In this document: one piece after another, positions 11,327 to 22,346 of the stretch
Numbering within the stretch: the first letter of the stretch is position 1
How the letters are laid out: every line of letters begins with the position of its first letter
Assembly: GCA_022496805.1 (NCBI GenBank)
Contig: CM040101.1
Coordinates: forward strand, 30,449,945-30,513,944
Direction: 5' to 3'
From: Pohlia nutans
Lineage: Eukaryota > Streptophyta > Bryopsida > Bryales > Mniaceae
Length of the DNA: 64,000 nucleotides
The notes under the pieces: generated by a model
The model's input: the letters and a program-made list of their open reading frames with translations, nothing else
What the model was told of the DNA's origin: nothing
The model's database searches: none
Made by a program: the position numbers and the translations under genes

Positions 11327-14300
11327 ATGGCTCACTCTCGCTCCAAGCTCTATGCCACCTGCTTGGACCACCGCAACAGCCAACTCCTGGACCACCCCGA
11401 CCTCCCGCTCCCCGCCTTCCGCCTTCGCCTCTCCCGCCTCCAGGTTCGTTCTCTCAGAGTTCATTCCCTCGATCTGATTTCATGGCCTCTTTCACTCTTT
11501 CTGAATGTTTGTAATGTCTGCTCTGCAGCAAGAGCTTGCTGAATTCGAGAGCCGCTGTGTGGAGACCCGCCTGGCCTTGGACTCCAAGACCTCCGAGACC
11601 AATGTCATGAAGGAGCACGTCACCCTCCTCCAAGCGCAGCTTCGTCAGTCCGACCAGGTTGTCGCCGCTGTCAAATCCCAGCTCTCCGGCCTCCAGGAGG
11701 TCGTCGATCACCTTCAGGCCGACCAAGTTGCGCTCCAACTTCAGCTGGAATTGGAGAGCGCCAATGTAAGAAGACCCCGAATCATCAATCAATGCACCCC
11801 TTTTCTCTTCTCTTCTCTTCTCTACTCTGCTGCCTCTTCCCAGCCTAGGTTTACCATTGCCCCCCGCCACGCGCCGCCCCCGCCCCCGCCCCCCCCCCTT
11901 CTCGTCCCCGACTTCCACATTCCCCGTCCACCTTCTCATCAGGGTTTTTTTGCACAGTAGTAGTACAACATGCAAGTAATGGAAGGTGGTCCAAGACACT
12001 GGTGTCTGTCTCTAAGAAACTAAAAGGAACCCTGCTTCTCATTGTTCTGCCCCCCCCCCCCCCCCCCCCCGTGTTAATCAATCATCTCTCCTGCTAAATG
12101 TGTGCATTGACGGTTGGTTGGATTTGGTCTTCGTCTGCCATCGTGTGCAGCACGCCCGCAACGAAGAGGACTGGGCCTTGGAGCGGGAGGAGCTTCGCGC
12201 TCAAGGCGCTCACCTTGAAACCGAACTGCATCTTGCCGACTGTAGCGATGGTGAGCTAGACTTCCTGATTACTCCCGCCAAGAAAGGGCACTTCGACCGC
12301 GCTTTAAGCTCTCCTGGAAACCTGAATGGGCTTTCATTACAGACGCTCCTTGACATGGGCGAAGCTTCCCTAGAAGTAGAAGAAGACATTCATGAACTTA
12401 AAATGAGGCTGGGGGGATCCGAGGCTCGTGAACGCACAGCCCTGCATGAATTGACCTTGAAAAACCGGCAGCTCGAAGATCTGAAAATTCAGATTACACG
12501 ACTGAAGGTCCGAGTCTGTCATCACAGTTCTTCCGCACTTACCAAATTTTCCTTACAAGGAAGAAAGATTTCGCATGTTGAAGTTGCACCTTGTGTATTA
12601 TTCTTTTTTGCTAGGCTTTTCCTTTGTGGAACTCCGTTGTGTAACCCATATTCGCCAAAACCTAATTGCGCTACAGGAAGAAGTGGCAGCAGAGAAGGAC
12701 AAAGCCAAAGAAGAAGCTGAGGATTTGACTCAGGAAATGGCAGAGCTGCGGTATCAGTTGATGGAGATGATTGAGCAAGAGAGGGAGTTACGTGCACAAG
12801 CTGAGCAAGCTTCAGTGCTTCGGGTTGTAGAGCTAGAGTCGCAGGTGAGTATTGTTTTCTGGCTACGTTCTTATCGTGTGATTTGAGGTAACTGTGCTTC
12901 TTCAGGCATCTATAATCACTCTGGGTTTTTTAGGTTTTTTTTGCACAGATTTGTCTTCTCTACAAATTTAAGGACTTGAAAACCCTCGTTTTGGAGCTTT
13001 ACAATGCACCCCTTCAGAGCTCTTACAGTTTTAGACATCTTATGATAGATCTTAGCTGGCTACATATAACATCTTGCAAGTCCATCCAGCAATTCCTCAC
13101 TATTTCTCCTCATGTCTTATGGAGGCTGTCTCCGTCCTAGACTTCCAGTTTACTTTTCCTCTTGATCCAGTCTTGTATTTTCTGCAGCAAAATGAACTCT
13201 TCATTTTTGAAAATAATCTCCCTTACAGCTCGGGCTTGAAATTGATACGGAGTACGTGGATTTGCTATTGAACGCTGAAGTAGTAATATTTACTAACCTA
13301 AGTCCTGCCAAATTTCTTCATGCTACCTGTAACTGTAAATTGGGTTTGCGTATATTTGTTCGAGAAGAATGCAGTGAATGTTCAGATGGTCTGGAATTGG
13401 CAATGAAGTATGACTCATCCAGCAAGATGTTTCACCTCAGGTGAAGAGTGCCCGACAAGAGGTGGTGCAGGCTCTTGCAAGTTGCAGAGAAGCTGAAATG
13501 CAATCCGATCGGTTGAGTCTTGAGATTCAACGTATGCGGCTCTCTCTTGAGGTGAATACTGCATTAGCTTTAATCTTCTAAAGCAGTTTCTACAATGAAT
13601 TTGGCAAACGATATCACTTGGTCCTTGTTCTCCTAACCACTAGTGTGATTTTAGAATGCTGAGCAAGATCTGGAAGAGTTTAAAGGAAAGATAAAGCGCG
13701 CCCAAGCAGAGGTCGAGAAAAGCAGAAAGGATGTTTCTTCAGCAATTGAAGCAAGGTTGAAATTAGAGAAACAGGTATGTATTTACTACTTCGGTGTTTC
13801 TATGGAATTTTTTCCTAGGCTGTTTTCATCGAGTAGCCATGTTTTTCCTTTTTGAAAGAAGCGGTTACTTTTTTATTCATCCTCTTGTTTAGCTGCCTTA
13901 ATTGCATCCATCTAATTGTGCATTCTACAATGCAGCTGCTGGAATCACAGTTGACTTGCAACTCTTTAATCAATGAAAATCAACAGCTTAAGGCAGGCCT
14001 GGACAGAGCTGTTGCAACCACTTCTGAATTAGCTGGATCCCTTAGAGACAATGAGGCAACATTACACGCTCTTATTGTTAAAGAATCAGGAGATTTGAAG
14101 AATGAAGATGATGCTGAGAATAGTTATGAAGGTACCTGATGGTATTTGCTGCAAAAATCAATTTTTAGTGTTTCGGTAGATGAACTCTTTAGATAGGTTG
14201 GCCCACATCTGGTAAGCATCAAATGGGCCATGGAGACTGGTTGAGGGTTAAATAATGTTTCTTTCTTCATCGTTTACTGACTTGTTTTCGTAAGTTCTCT

Positions 14301-14881
14301 TTGATCAGTTTTGCCGGTAGAGCAAGTGAAAAATATGGAATCCTCCACACATGAACAAGTGGAGATCCAAGAGGACGTTCGAGATGTACAAGTAGAGAGC
14401 CATGAAGGCACTCATGAATTTTTACTTGCTTCTGACCAGGCGTGTATTCAGCTTGAGGAATTCCCATCTCCCAGGTCATTAAATAATTCTTCAGATGCTG
14501 AAGTCTCTGGGATCACAGGTAAAAATATAAGGAAGCCAAGTTGTTATGGGCTATTCAGCATTTCTTCAATTTCCTATATTGAGGAAGACAGGGTATTTTA
14601 TCGATTTTGAACTGCAATATGGGCCTTGCACTGACTATTCTACTTTTGTTTATATGAATCTTCTTGTTTGACAGACCTCCTGAAACCAAGATGGATCAGT
14701 GAATATGCTTCTGCCTCTGCTTTAAGGGTTTCGAACGCATGCTGATAGTGAGTTTGCTATTCTATCCGCAGAGGTCAACCCACTCAATTACGACTCTCGA
14801 GATTTGTTTCTGAACAAATCAGATGTTCAATCTGAGGTTCATGCCTTTGCTGCTGTGATGGAGATGCAAGTACCAGGATGA
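11327..14881 (+). CDS. Long coiled-coil protein, nine exons, function unknown
   Basis: Exons 11327-11443, 11529-11765, 12151-12507, 12677-12844, 13441-13551, 13655-13774, 13936-14131, 14309-14518 and 14772-14881 all have GT-AG borders, join in frame and give 541 residues. The start is the first ATG, giving MAHSRSKLYATCLDHRN. From about residue 38 to 410 the protein is almost continuous coiled coil (heptad-rich, Glu/Gln/Leu/Lys, no transmembrane segment). A break near 140-185 contains DFLITPAKKGHFDRALSSP. The AELRYQLMEMIEQERELRAQ block, continuing into VLRVVELESQV, resembles a conserved patch in plant 'myosin heavy chain-like' coiled-coil proteins, but I cannot name the family. The tail is acidic and Glu/Val-rich and ends MEMQVPG. 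No frameshift or stop is needed, so I take it as an intact host gene. A structural, cytoskeletal or tethering role would be guesswork from the coil alone. Confidence 0.85.
12050..12070. repeat. Poly-C run in intron
   Basis: About 21 consecutive C in the second intron of the coiled-coil gene. The length may be unreliable from sequencing. Confidence 0.8.
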
Positions 14882-16165
14882 GATGAGGACAAGAACCTGG
14901 TTATTTTCAGTCAGCGAGGTTTCAATTGAAGTAGCTGGAATTTGTGGATCTCTGGGGGAGATTGGATGCCAATGTTGGAACCTACTTTCATTAGAAGAAA
15001 CAAAATCTTGGGGAGAAATTGGGAATGAGGAATTGGGGCATTGACAAGGAGAAACTCGATGGTGTGACTGCAGTGAACATTGTAGCAATTCGAGTTTTAC
15101 ATTGCAGCGTAAGGCAGGCTTGAAGTAAAGCCAGCACGCTTCAAAGCTGAAGTCGATAGGTATTTTCCAAGCCACCTTCCCTACTTAAATATCATGAAGA
15201 ACATGGAATTTCGAAGCAAAGCCTCTCAATACCATTTAGCTGGTGAATGTTGCTATTGCTCAATGTTCAGGTTATTATTAGTTACCTGCTCTGAGTTGCT
15301 ATCGAAAGAGCACAGGGGGCTAGAATTGATGACTTGTGAGGGCGAAGCCAAACTCCGAAGTCCGCATATTCTTAACTCTTAAGCTTCTCTTTGTTTTCGT
15401 TTCGGTATGCGTTAATAGAGCACCTGTGTGGTCCGAGAGTCTGGTGCTTATTCATGCAAATTTTAATAGGCTCAATGGTTTCAGAATGGGTGAAGATCAG
15501 AAATTAGTCTCGATGTGGTGGGAGAATGAGGCGAACTGTAGAGTAGGGAATAGCTAGTCTTGACAAGTGTTACTCCACTAGTCTTAGCTTCTGATCGTGG
15601 GCACTTGAGTTTGGAGGAATTCCAGTATAGAACGTGTCCTCTAGGATATGTTCTTCTTACAACCTAGCGTAGCTGCCTAGTCTTCGGATATGCAAAACTG
15701 TGTCGAAAAATGCGGTGCATGAACGCAACCTCTGTTTTTATCATTTAGACATGCCTATGTCTAGGTTTGGAGGTTTGCTATAAGAGCTGTGATGAAGTTT
15801 CTCAAGCTTCTAGTAGCGAAGCATCTCCCAATCAAGTTTCAAAAGAGACAATCACTCCCGCAGTGGTTATTTTACCTCATTCAATTACGATTCATGGGCG
15901 GAATGTTGGATCCACCTTCATGCCTCAGAGAAGCTATTATTGCTCAGTAACAGTAAAATTGTTGTAGAATTTCTGGAGTTCACAACAAGATTTTTTGAGG
16001 TGTGATCTTGCTGCATTTGAATAGGTCTACGTTCTCTAACAGTGTTATGCAATTCATTCGACAACTGACCTGTCTAAGCACTTGCGTCAAAGTATTTGCG
16101 CTGGATGGTCTAATTCGTAGAACGTTATCATTGATTAGGGTGCTCTAAGCGTTTGGTTATTGTCC
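14882..16165. other. 3' UTR and intergenic sequence
   Basis: This follows the stop codon of the coiled-coil gene. Short frames (15,194-15,557 and 15,767-15,967) have no recognisable product or clear splice context. Part is presumably 3' UTR, but I see no decisive polyadenylation signal. Confidence 0.45.
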
Positions 16166-16512
16166 TTAACCCTTTGAGGTCCAGGTGATCCATCGATTTC
16201 AAAAGATGTGTTATAAAATATTTAATGAATAATAAAAATGGTGTTATATACAAAGAAAAGTTGTAAACGTCAATGTGTAGGTCACATCTTTACAGTTTGA
16301 TTTAGCATATCTTTTATTAATAAAATTTAACAAGATTTTCAAGGTTTTCTTTCGAAATTCAATTAAAAATCCCAAATTGACAATTTTCAAATAAAAATTT
16401 GTTGTAATGAACTTGGAATAACATGCCCTAGGAGATGGTATAATTTCTAGTAATTGATTCTACTTATTTTGGAAAAACATTTTTGAGGTCTCACTTTTTG
16501 AACTAAGAATGA
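16166..16512. mobile_element. Possible left end of a truncated TTAA-flanked element
   Basis: TTAACCCTTTGAGGTCC at 16,166 looks like the left ends of the TTAA elements further right (TTAACCCTTTAGTGCC, TTAACCCTTTAAGGAC). No matching right end is found before the L1 fragment at 16,513. Confidence 0.4.
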
Positions 16513-16812
16513 AACTCTCAAGGCGGCGAAGTTCTTATGGTCTATGATTAGGATATCAATTATTTGGATTGTTTGGTTTGATCGTAACGCCATTTGTTTT
16601 AGTCAAGAATTTTGGCCTTCTCATAAAGTTAATCAGGTTATTTGAGATGTTGTGGTCGATCACAGGCGCATGGCTTGGCTTCGTACCACTAAGTTAGTGA
16701 AGCAGTATCCAAAGAGGAGTGCCAAGTTTATCAATCAGTTCGATTCTGACTGGTGTAGGAATGCCATATTTGCCACTAGGGTTGGTATGAAAGTTAGCTG
16801 GAGCTTTGGGTT
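16513..16812 (+). pseudogene. L1-type LINE 3' fragment
   Basis: One frame reads KAAKFLWSMIRISIIWIVWF, DRNAICF, then KVNQVI, a stop, DVVVDHRRMAWLRTTKLVKQ, YPKRSAKFINQFDSDWCRNA, and TRVGMKVSWSF. This is the C-terminal tail of plant L1-like LINEs, beyond the reverse transcriptase. One in-frame stop is present and nothing upstream continues the ORF, so it is a 5'-truncated relic. It belongs to a different LINE family from those at the two ends of the window. Confidence 0.6.
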
Positions 16813-16969
16813 CCTTCTATACCCAAGTTGAGACTACCTTATCTATATCATAAAAAACAGTAAACCATCCCTGAAATCTAAAATGGAAATTGGATGCGTC
16901 CCAAAAAGTGACCCATGAGACACTAAACCACACCTACTCACTAAATGTCGTTACGTTGAGTTTGTACTA

Positions 16970-17268
16970 GGAGCATCTCCACCTTCGGCAATAAAGGTGA
17001 CGCCAACACCATATTTATCATCATGCTAAAATATGTACTCCCCTACCCATTCACGTCAAATATGCATCCATCAACACTACTTTTAGTTGGTGGACCACTC
17101 ACAAGCTACCACATAATTGCATTATCTCAAACCAAGATCCAACTAATTATACTCTTAGCGTCTCCTCTTGACTCCATGTATTTGGTTGTGTGGACCATGA
17201 TTATTTAGCCAACTTTACATCCATTTTTGCCGTTGGCATTACCTTTATAGCCAAGGGTGGAGATGCTC
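16970..17268. mobile_element. MITE with GAGCATCTCCACC termini
   Basis: GAGCATCTCCACCTTCGGC at the left matches, inverted, GCCAAGGGTGGAGATGCTC at the right (two mismatches and a shift). The GAGCATC terminus is shared with the PIF/Harbinger element at 18,230. The flanks carry CTA on both sides, so the target duplication is imperfect for a TTA/TAA element. Confidence 0.65.
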
Positions 17269-17526
17269 TAATCTTATAATCGACAATCTAATTTCTGAGA
17301 TGGCTGATATTTTAAAACTAGATTTAGCCTCATATTTCACAATTCAACCTCAATGTCCGTCTTTAAGTCCACTGAATCATGGGAACCAAATCGATGAAAA
17401 TTTCTTAACATAGATATATAGTGTATGTGTCATCAACTAAAACATTAACTAGTGCTTTGATTTTGTAGAAAAAATAACATGAAGCCTAGAAACTTGGATG
17501 CTTCCACTTGAGTATACAAGCCTTTA

Positions 17527-17840
17527 GAGCATCTCCAACCATGCACGCTAAAAGTGACACGTTGAAATTACTCATCTATATTTGAAGAGCCCTTCTACTT
17601 AAAGTTCCTACCTACAAACGCTCTTCAAACATCAATAGTGTACATCAAATAGTCAACGGACCAATCACAAGTAGAATGTGTGATATAGTCAACTAAACTT
17701 AGATTTGAAGTGTCATCATTCACACACGTTATTATAGAGGGTCAAGAAGCTTTTTGGAAGGGCCCTTGGCATTTTTCATCCGCATTTGGAGTGTGTTAGA
17801 CTCTTGGCGAGCCCGTGGGCGAGCCTCGTTGAAGATGTTC
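17527..17840. mobile_element. Tourist-like (PIF/Harbinger) MITE
   Basis: The left end GAGCATCTCCAAC and right end GTTGAAGATGTTC are inverted with two mismatches. TTA is duplicated at 17,524-17,526 and 17,841-17,843, the PIF/Harbinger target duplication. Its ends match the large Harbinger element downstream, a plausible source of transposase. Confidence 0.8.
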
Positions 17841-18661
17841 TTAGAAATCGTTACAGAGCATGTTGCTAATATGAGAGAATAAAAAACGGAAACATAAGTA
17901 GAACAAGTGCCCGGCCGGCCGGCCACAAAAACATAATTGGGAATTCAGTTTGTGTTGCTTCACTCACCTCTCCAGGACTGAGGATTCATATACGGTAGTA
18001 TTGTTGGAAAAGAACCCTGAATAATTTGATCGATCATATTACCGTCACTTTCCGTTCACTAATTAGAGATAATTTGTTCCAAAACCGCCCCCACTCTTCA
18101 CTGTAACTGTAACATATGAATGCTAAACCGTAATTATAAAATTAATCAACTCCCTCTGTACCTACCTAATTATTATTTTTTCACACCAAGAATATCTTGT
18201 TTCAATCTCCATCCGCCACCACATCCTTAGAGCATCTGCACCCTTGCTCTAAATCCACCACTCAGCAAAGGGCTAGTAGAGGGCTCTACAAGGGTTGCGT
18301 GACTCGCCAAAAATGGAGACCCTAAACCCTCGCTCCATAAATCTGCAGTGATCTCCTGAATTTTTGGGCCGGCTGACGCGGTCCGTGTTGGCTAGCTCAG
18401 TGGATGCTCATGATTACTGGTATTCTGCCACGGAGTTATGGCCATGCAAGGTCGCAAGGGGTTCCATGCGCTGAGGTGGCTGGGGAGGTGGCCGGGTGAA
18501 CGAGGGTAACAGTGAGCCTGCAATTTGAGCAGCAGAGACTACGAGCTCTTCTAGAGTGACTCCCTGTTCTTCTAGAGAGACTGCGAGCTCTTTCAGGAAG
18601 TTCCAATTTTTTGCTTTCATAGGGGTTCACGGTTTCTCATGTATTTTTGGTAGTTGCTAGT

Positions 18662-19956
18662 ATGGATCAATGGCGGGAACGCCTTCTTGCCACTCGGGAG
18701 CTCTTTTTGGAGGATGATGAGGAAGACGATTTCAATGTTAATTGGGTTATGGGATTAGGATTGGATGCACCGCGTGGTCAAATACCGAGCGTTGTCCGAG
18801 GATCACGTCCTGGGAAATCGCCCAACATTGACAGACATAGACACGAGATGCATGCCCGCATGATGTCTGATTATTTTGCAGATGAACCAGTGTATGGACC
18901 AAACTTTTTTCGCTGCCGCTACCATATGCGGCGGTCGTTATTTTGACAATTTTGGATAGGATTTGTGCGAGAGACGAATACTTTGTTCAAAAAACGGATG
19001 CGTGTGGTTTTTTAGGTTTGTCCCTCCATCAGAAGATCACATCAGCTTTGAGGATGTTGTGTTACGGGTTGTGTGCTGATGCTACAGACGAATATTGCAG
19101 GACTAGTGAAACCACCGCGATGAGATCTATGAAGCGATTTTGCCTTGCAATTAGGGTTGAGTTTGAGGCTTATCATATGAGGCAACCTACACGTACCGAC
19201 TTTGATAAACAATTGGCAATTAATGCTGATCGTGGCTTTCCAGGGATGTTTGCCTCACTTGATTGTATGCATTATGAGTGGAAGAATTGCCCGGTGACTT
19301 GGCAGGGGGATTTTGGTGACAAAGATGGGAAGAAGTCTAATATTTTGGAGGCCGTGGCGGATGGTGGATTGCACATCTGGCATGCGTTTTTTGGATTACC
19401 GGGTTCCAACAACGACTTGAACGTGTTGGTTCGGTCGCCGTTCATCCACAACATATTGACTAGCAAAGCTCGTGACATGCAGTTCGAGGTTAATGGGTGT
19501 CAGTATGATCGGTATTATCTTCTCACGGACGGTATATATCCTGAGTGGTCCTACTTCGTGCAAAGCATCCATCAGCTGCAGGATGAGAGGCGCAACTATT
19601 TCGCAGAAAGACAATAGGCGGTGCGCAAGGATGTTGAGAGATGTTTTGGTGTGTTGCAGGCCCGTTTCGCGATTATTCGAAACCCTTGCCGCCATTGGAG
19701 CATGGAGGTGATATCAAACATCATGTTCACGTGCTGTATTTTGCACAATATGATACTTGATGACGAAGAAGGAGTTGAAGGACTAGATGATATCATTGGT
19801 GAGTTGCATGAGAGAAATGTCCCAATGCAAAGAGGTTTGTCCTTTGATGAGTTAGTGATAAGTACCGTGCATATTGCAAATGCGGACACTTATTTTGGTC
19901 TCTGTGGTGATCTAATTGAGCACTTGTGGAGGTTGAAAGGCGCCAATTTGGCATAA
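18662..19956 (+). pseudogene. PIF/Harbinger DDE transposase, two lesions
   Basis: The ATG at 18,662 starts MDQWRERLLATRELFLEDDE. The first catalytic Asp sits in MFASLDCMHYEWKNCP, the second in YYLLTDGIYPEW and the Glu in RKDVERCFGVLQARFAIIR, all typical of the DDE_Tnp_4 nuclease family. The C-terminus reads LCGDLIEHLWRLKGANLA. Two lesions stop it being functional. One T appears to be missing in a T run near 18,940, so the frame shifts between RRSLF and LTILDRI. A TAG at 19,615-19,617 follows FAERQ, where a Glu codon is expected. The rest of the ~430 residues reads through cleanly, so inactivation looks fairly recent. Downstream, the Copia element separates it from the accessory ORF. Confidence 0.9.
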
Positions 19957-19991
19957 TATATAACAGTGTGACTAGTATCACATTTATTGGT

Positions 19992-20222
19992 TATGTATTA
20001 CACTACTTCCAAAATATATGATCTCTAAAAGTGAGCCTTCGATGAGAGATAAACAAAGGAGTTGTGAGAATCCTTTTCTGTTAAAATGTTTAGAAAATTC
20101 ATTCTTGCAAAAAAAAAAAATCATGACAAAAAAAAATTCATAAATACTCTCAATTTAAAAAATAATCTTCCATAAATAATATTCTATTAGTTTACCAATG
20201 GTTAATCTTGATGGGTAATTAG
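19992..20222. mobile_element. Left part of a TTAA-family MITE split by Copia
   Basis: AT-rich sequence ending ...GGGTAATTAG. Read across the Copia insertion it continues as CTTCATTCATGCAAGAACTGATTAG at 24,363, the same order as in related copies (GGGAAGTTAGCTTCATGCATG). Its own left terminus was not found. Confidence 0.5.
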
Positions 20223-20484
20223 TGTTGAAGAATAGGTTGCTCGTAGTTATAAGAGAAATTAGAGTATTCTAGAAGCGAGAGGGATCAACGCATGAACTGA
20301 CCTTTGAGGTCTGAGCTAGTGGTGAGTTATCCCATATCGGTTGCCAAAGGGCACCTCAATTGTATACTACTAAAGCGGGGCAGCCCATGAGTAAAGACAT
20401 CTCATTCCAAACACAGTTTGCTCTGTAAGCATTGTTAGTGTTGTATTCTCTTTACCTCTTGGACTTCAAGAGGTTTGCTCAATA
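20223..20484 (+). repeat. Copia 5' LTR
   Basis: Near-identical to 24,085-24,357. The 3' copy is slightly longer because of a small insertion (CTACACTTGT region). Small substitutions between LTRs (e.g. GTATTC/GTATGC) suggest moderate age. Confidence 0.9.
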
Positions 20485-21407
20485 GGTTATAAGCCCACTC
20501 ATGCGAGTGCTTTAGTAGAGTTTGAGTACATTTGAAGGCTTGGGGAGGTCAAAGGGCTAGTTCGAATGCTTTGAGGACTGCAGTTGTCTAGTTTCAAGGT
20601 GCTTGGAGCTTTGGAGGTACTCAAGGGTCCTTTGGAGGTGCTCAAGGGGCATTTGGAGGTGTTTGAATCAATTTGGAGCCATTTGAAGGAGTTTGGGAGC
20701 ATTTGGAGGCATTTCATGCCCATTGAAGGTGGGAAGAGGACCTTTGGACACTTTAAGCATTTGTAAGAGTGGATTGTGGTGCTTAGTGTCCTCTTCACAT
20801 GTTGTAGGTGCTGATTTAGATTAAGGGCTCTTTAAACTTGTTGGGGAGGTGATTGTGAGCTTAGAAAGACTTGTTGTGATCGTAGGTAGCACATGTGGTG
20901 TTTGAGGGCTGATCTAGTACATTAGATGCACAAGTGCACATTTGAGAGCCAAGAGAGCTGATTTGTGTAGCTAGAGGTGCAACCACACAGTTTTGTGTGT
21001 ATAGGAAGGTGCTAGATCTACCATTTGGAGGCGCATGAGCTTAGGATCATCTGATTTGAGTGTATTGAAGGTGAAAGAAGCTTAGTTGTGGTATTGGAGG
21101 GATGATCTAGTTCATTTGATGCACAAATGCACATTTGAGAGCCAATTGGGCTGATTTGTGTAGTTAGTGGTGCAACCACATTTTGTGCGTGTAGAGAGGT
21201 TCTAGATCTAGCATTTAGAGACACACAAACTTAGTTGTGATCTGATTTGAGTGGCAGCAAGTAGATCTTGCTTGTTTGAGTGTAGAAGGGGCTGATTGTG
21301 CATTGTTGTGTGCACAAGTGTGTTTGCACACTCCTAGGGGCTGATTTGGGTGTTTGGTAGCTTGATTTGCACACTTGGTGTTGAAAGGACAACGTTTGTG
21401 CTTTGCC
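20485..21407 (+). other. Copia leader with internal duplication
   Basis: About 920 bases without a frame. It contains GGAGGTGCTCAAGG-type repetitions (20,600-20,720) and a ~180-bp tandem duplication: GCACATTTGAGAGCCAA at ~20,937 recurs at ~21,129, followed in each by GCTGATTTGTGTAG and GTGCAACCACA. Confidence 0.7.
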
Positions 21408-22334
21408 ATGGCTTCATTTGAGGGTGAGAGTGTTAGGGTGCTTGAGAAGTTCGATGGCACCAACTTCAACCTTTGGAAATTCAAGATGAACTTGGGTCTA
21501 TCTTCCATGGATCTTTGGGAGATCGTTGAAGGGACGGAGAAGGCTCCTCCATCTGATGCAAGTGACAAGGACAAGAAGGACTACCAAAAGAGGGTGAGGA
21601 AGGCCATGTCCATGATTGGGCTCAACTTGGTGGATGCACAACTTGCCCACATCAAGAGTTGTAGGGGTCCAGCGGAAGCATGGAAGGTGCTTTGCAACAT
21701 TCATGAGACAAGAAGCTTGTCCAACATACTCTTCTTGAGGCGCAAGTTCTTTACAAGCAAGATGGAAGAAGGGGCTGACTTGTTGGAACACATCAACAAC
21801 ATCAAGGCGCTTGCGGATCAACTAGCTTGCTTGGAAGTGCCCATGAGGGAGGATGATATTGTCATGCCTTTGCTTGATAGTTTGCCACCTTCATTTGAGC
21901 ACTTGATTACCGCTTTAGAGACCTTGAAGTTTGCAGACCTTAAAATGGAGTTTGTGACGGGGAGGTTGATGCATGAAGTGTCCAAGAGGAAGGAGAAGGG
22001 AGCTCAAAGTGGTAAGGCAGCGTTGGTGGCGGCTCAAAACAAAGGGAGGACGCCAAGGGTGTGTTACAAATGTGGCAAACCATGCCACATTGCAAGGTAT
22101 TGCTTCCAGAACAACAAGCAGGAGAAGGAGAGTGCCAATGTTGCAAGCAACAAGGAAAACGAGGAGTATGCGTTTGTAAGCGCCCATGTTGCAAGCAAGG
22201 AGGCCACTTATGAGGATGCAAATGTAAAGATGCATCCAATTGGGAGTTTGGAGCTACTTACGGTGATTTTGGTGGATGCACCTTCAATTTCAGCGCCAGT
22301 TGCACAAGGGGCACAAGCGGCACAAGAGGCATAA
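21408..22334 (+). CDS. Copia gag polyprotein (UBN2-type with zinc knuckle)
   Basis: It starts MASFEGESVRVLEKFDGTNF and continues with NLWKFKMNLGLSSMDLWEIV, the N-terminal domain of plant Copia Gag. A CCHC knuckle CYKCGKPCHIARYC lies at about 22,063-22,104. The frame ends at TAA 22,332, with a second TAA at 22,341 before RT sequence continues in the same frame. In a full element protease would follow the knuckle; here only ~75 unrelated residues separate it from RT. The role would be particle assembly and RNA packaging; without integrase it could only be mobilised in trans. Confidence 0.88.
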   Translation: MASFEGESVRVLEKFDGTNFNLWKFKMNLGLSSMDLWEIVEGTEKAPPSDASDKDKKDYQKRVRKAMSMIGLNLVDAQLAHIKSCRGPAEAWKVLCNIHETRSLSNILFLRRKFFTSKMEEGADLLEHINNIKALADQLACLEVPMREDDIVMPLLDSLPPSFEHLITALETLKFADLKMEFVTGRLMHEVSKRKEKGAQSGKAALVAAQNKGRTPRVCYKCGKPCHIARYCFQNNKQEKESANVASNKENEEYAFVSAHVASKEATYEDANVKMHPIGSLELLTVILVDAPSISAPVAQGAQAAQEA

Positions 22335-22346
22335 GAGGCATAAGAG

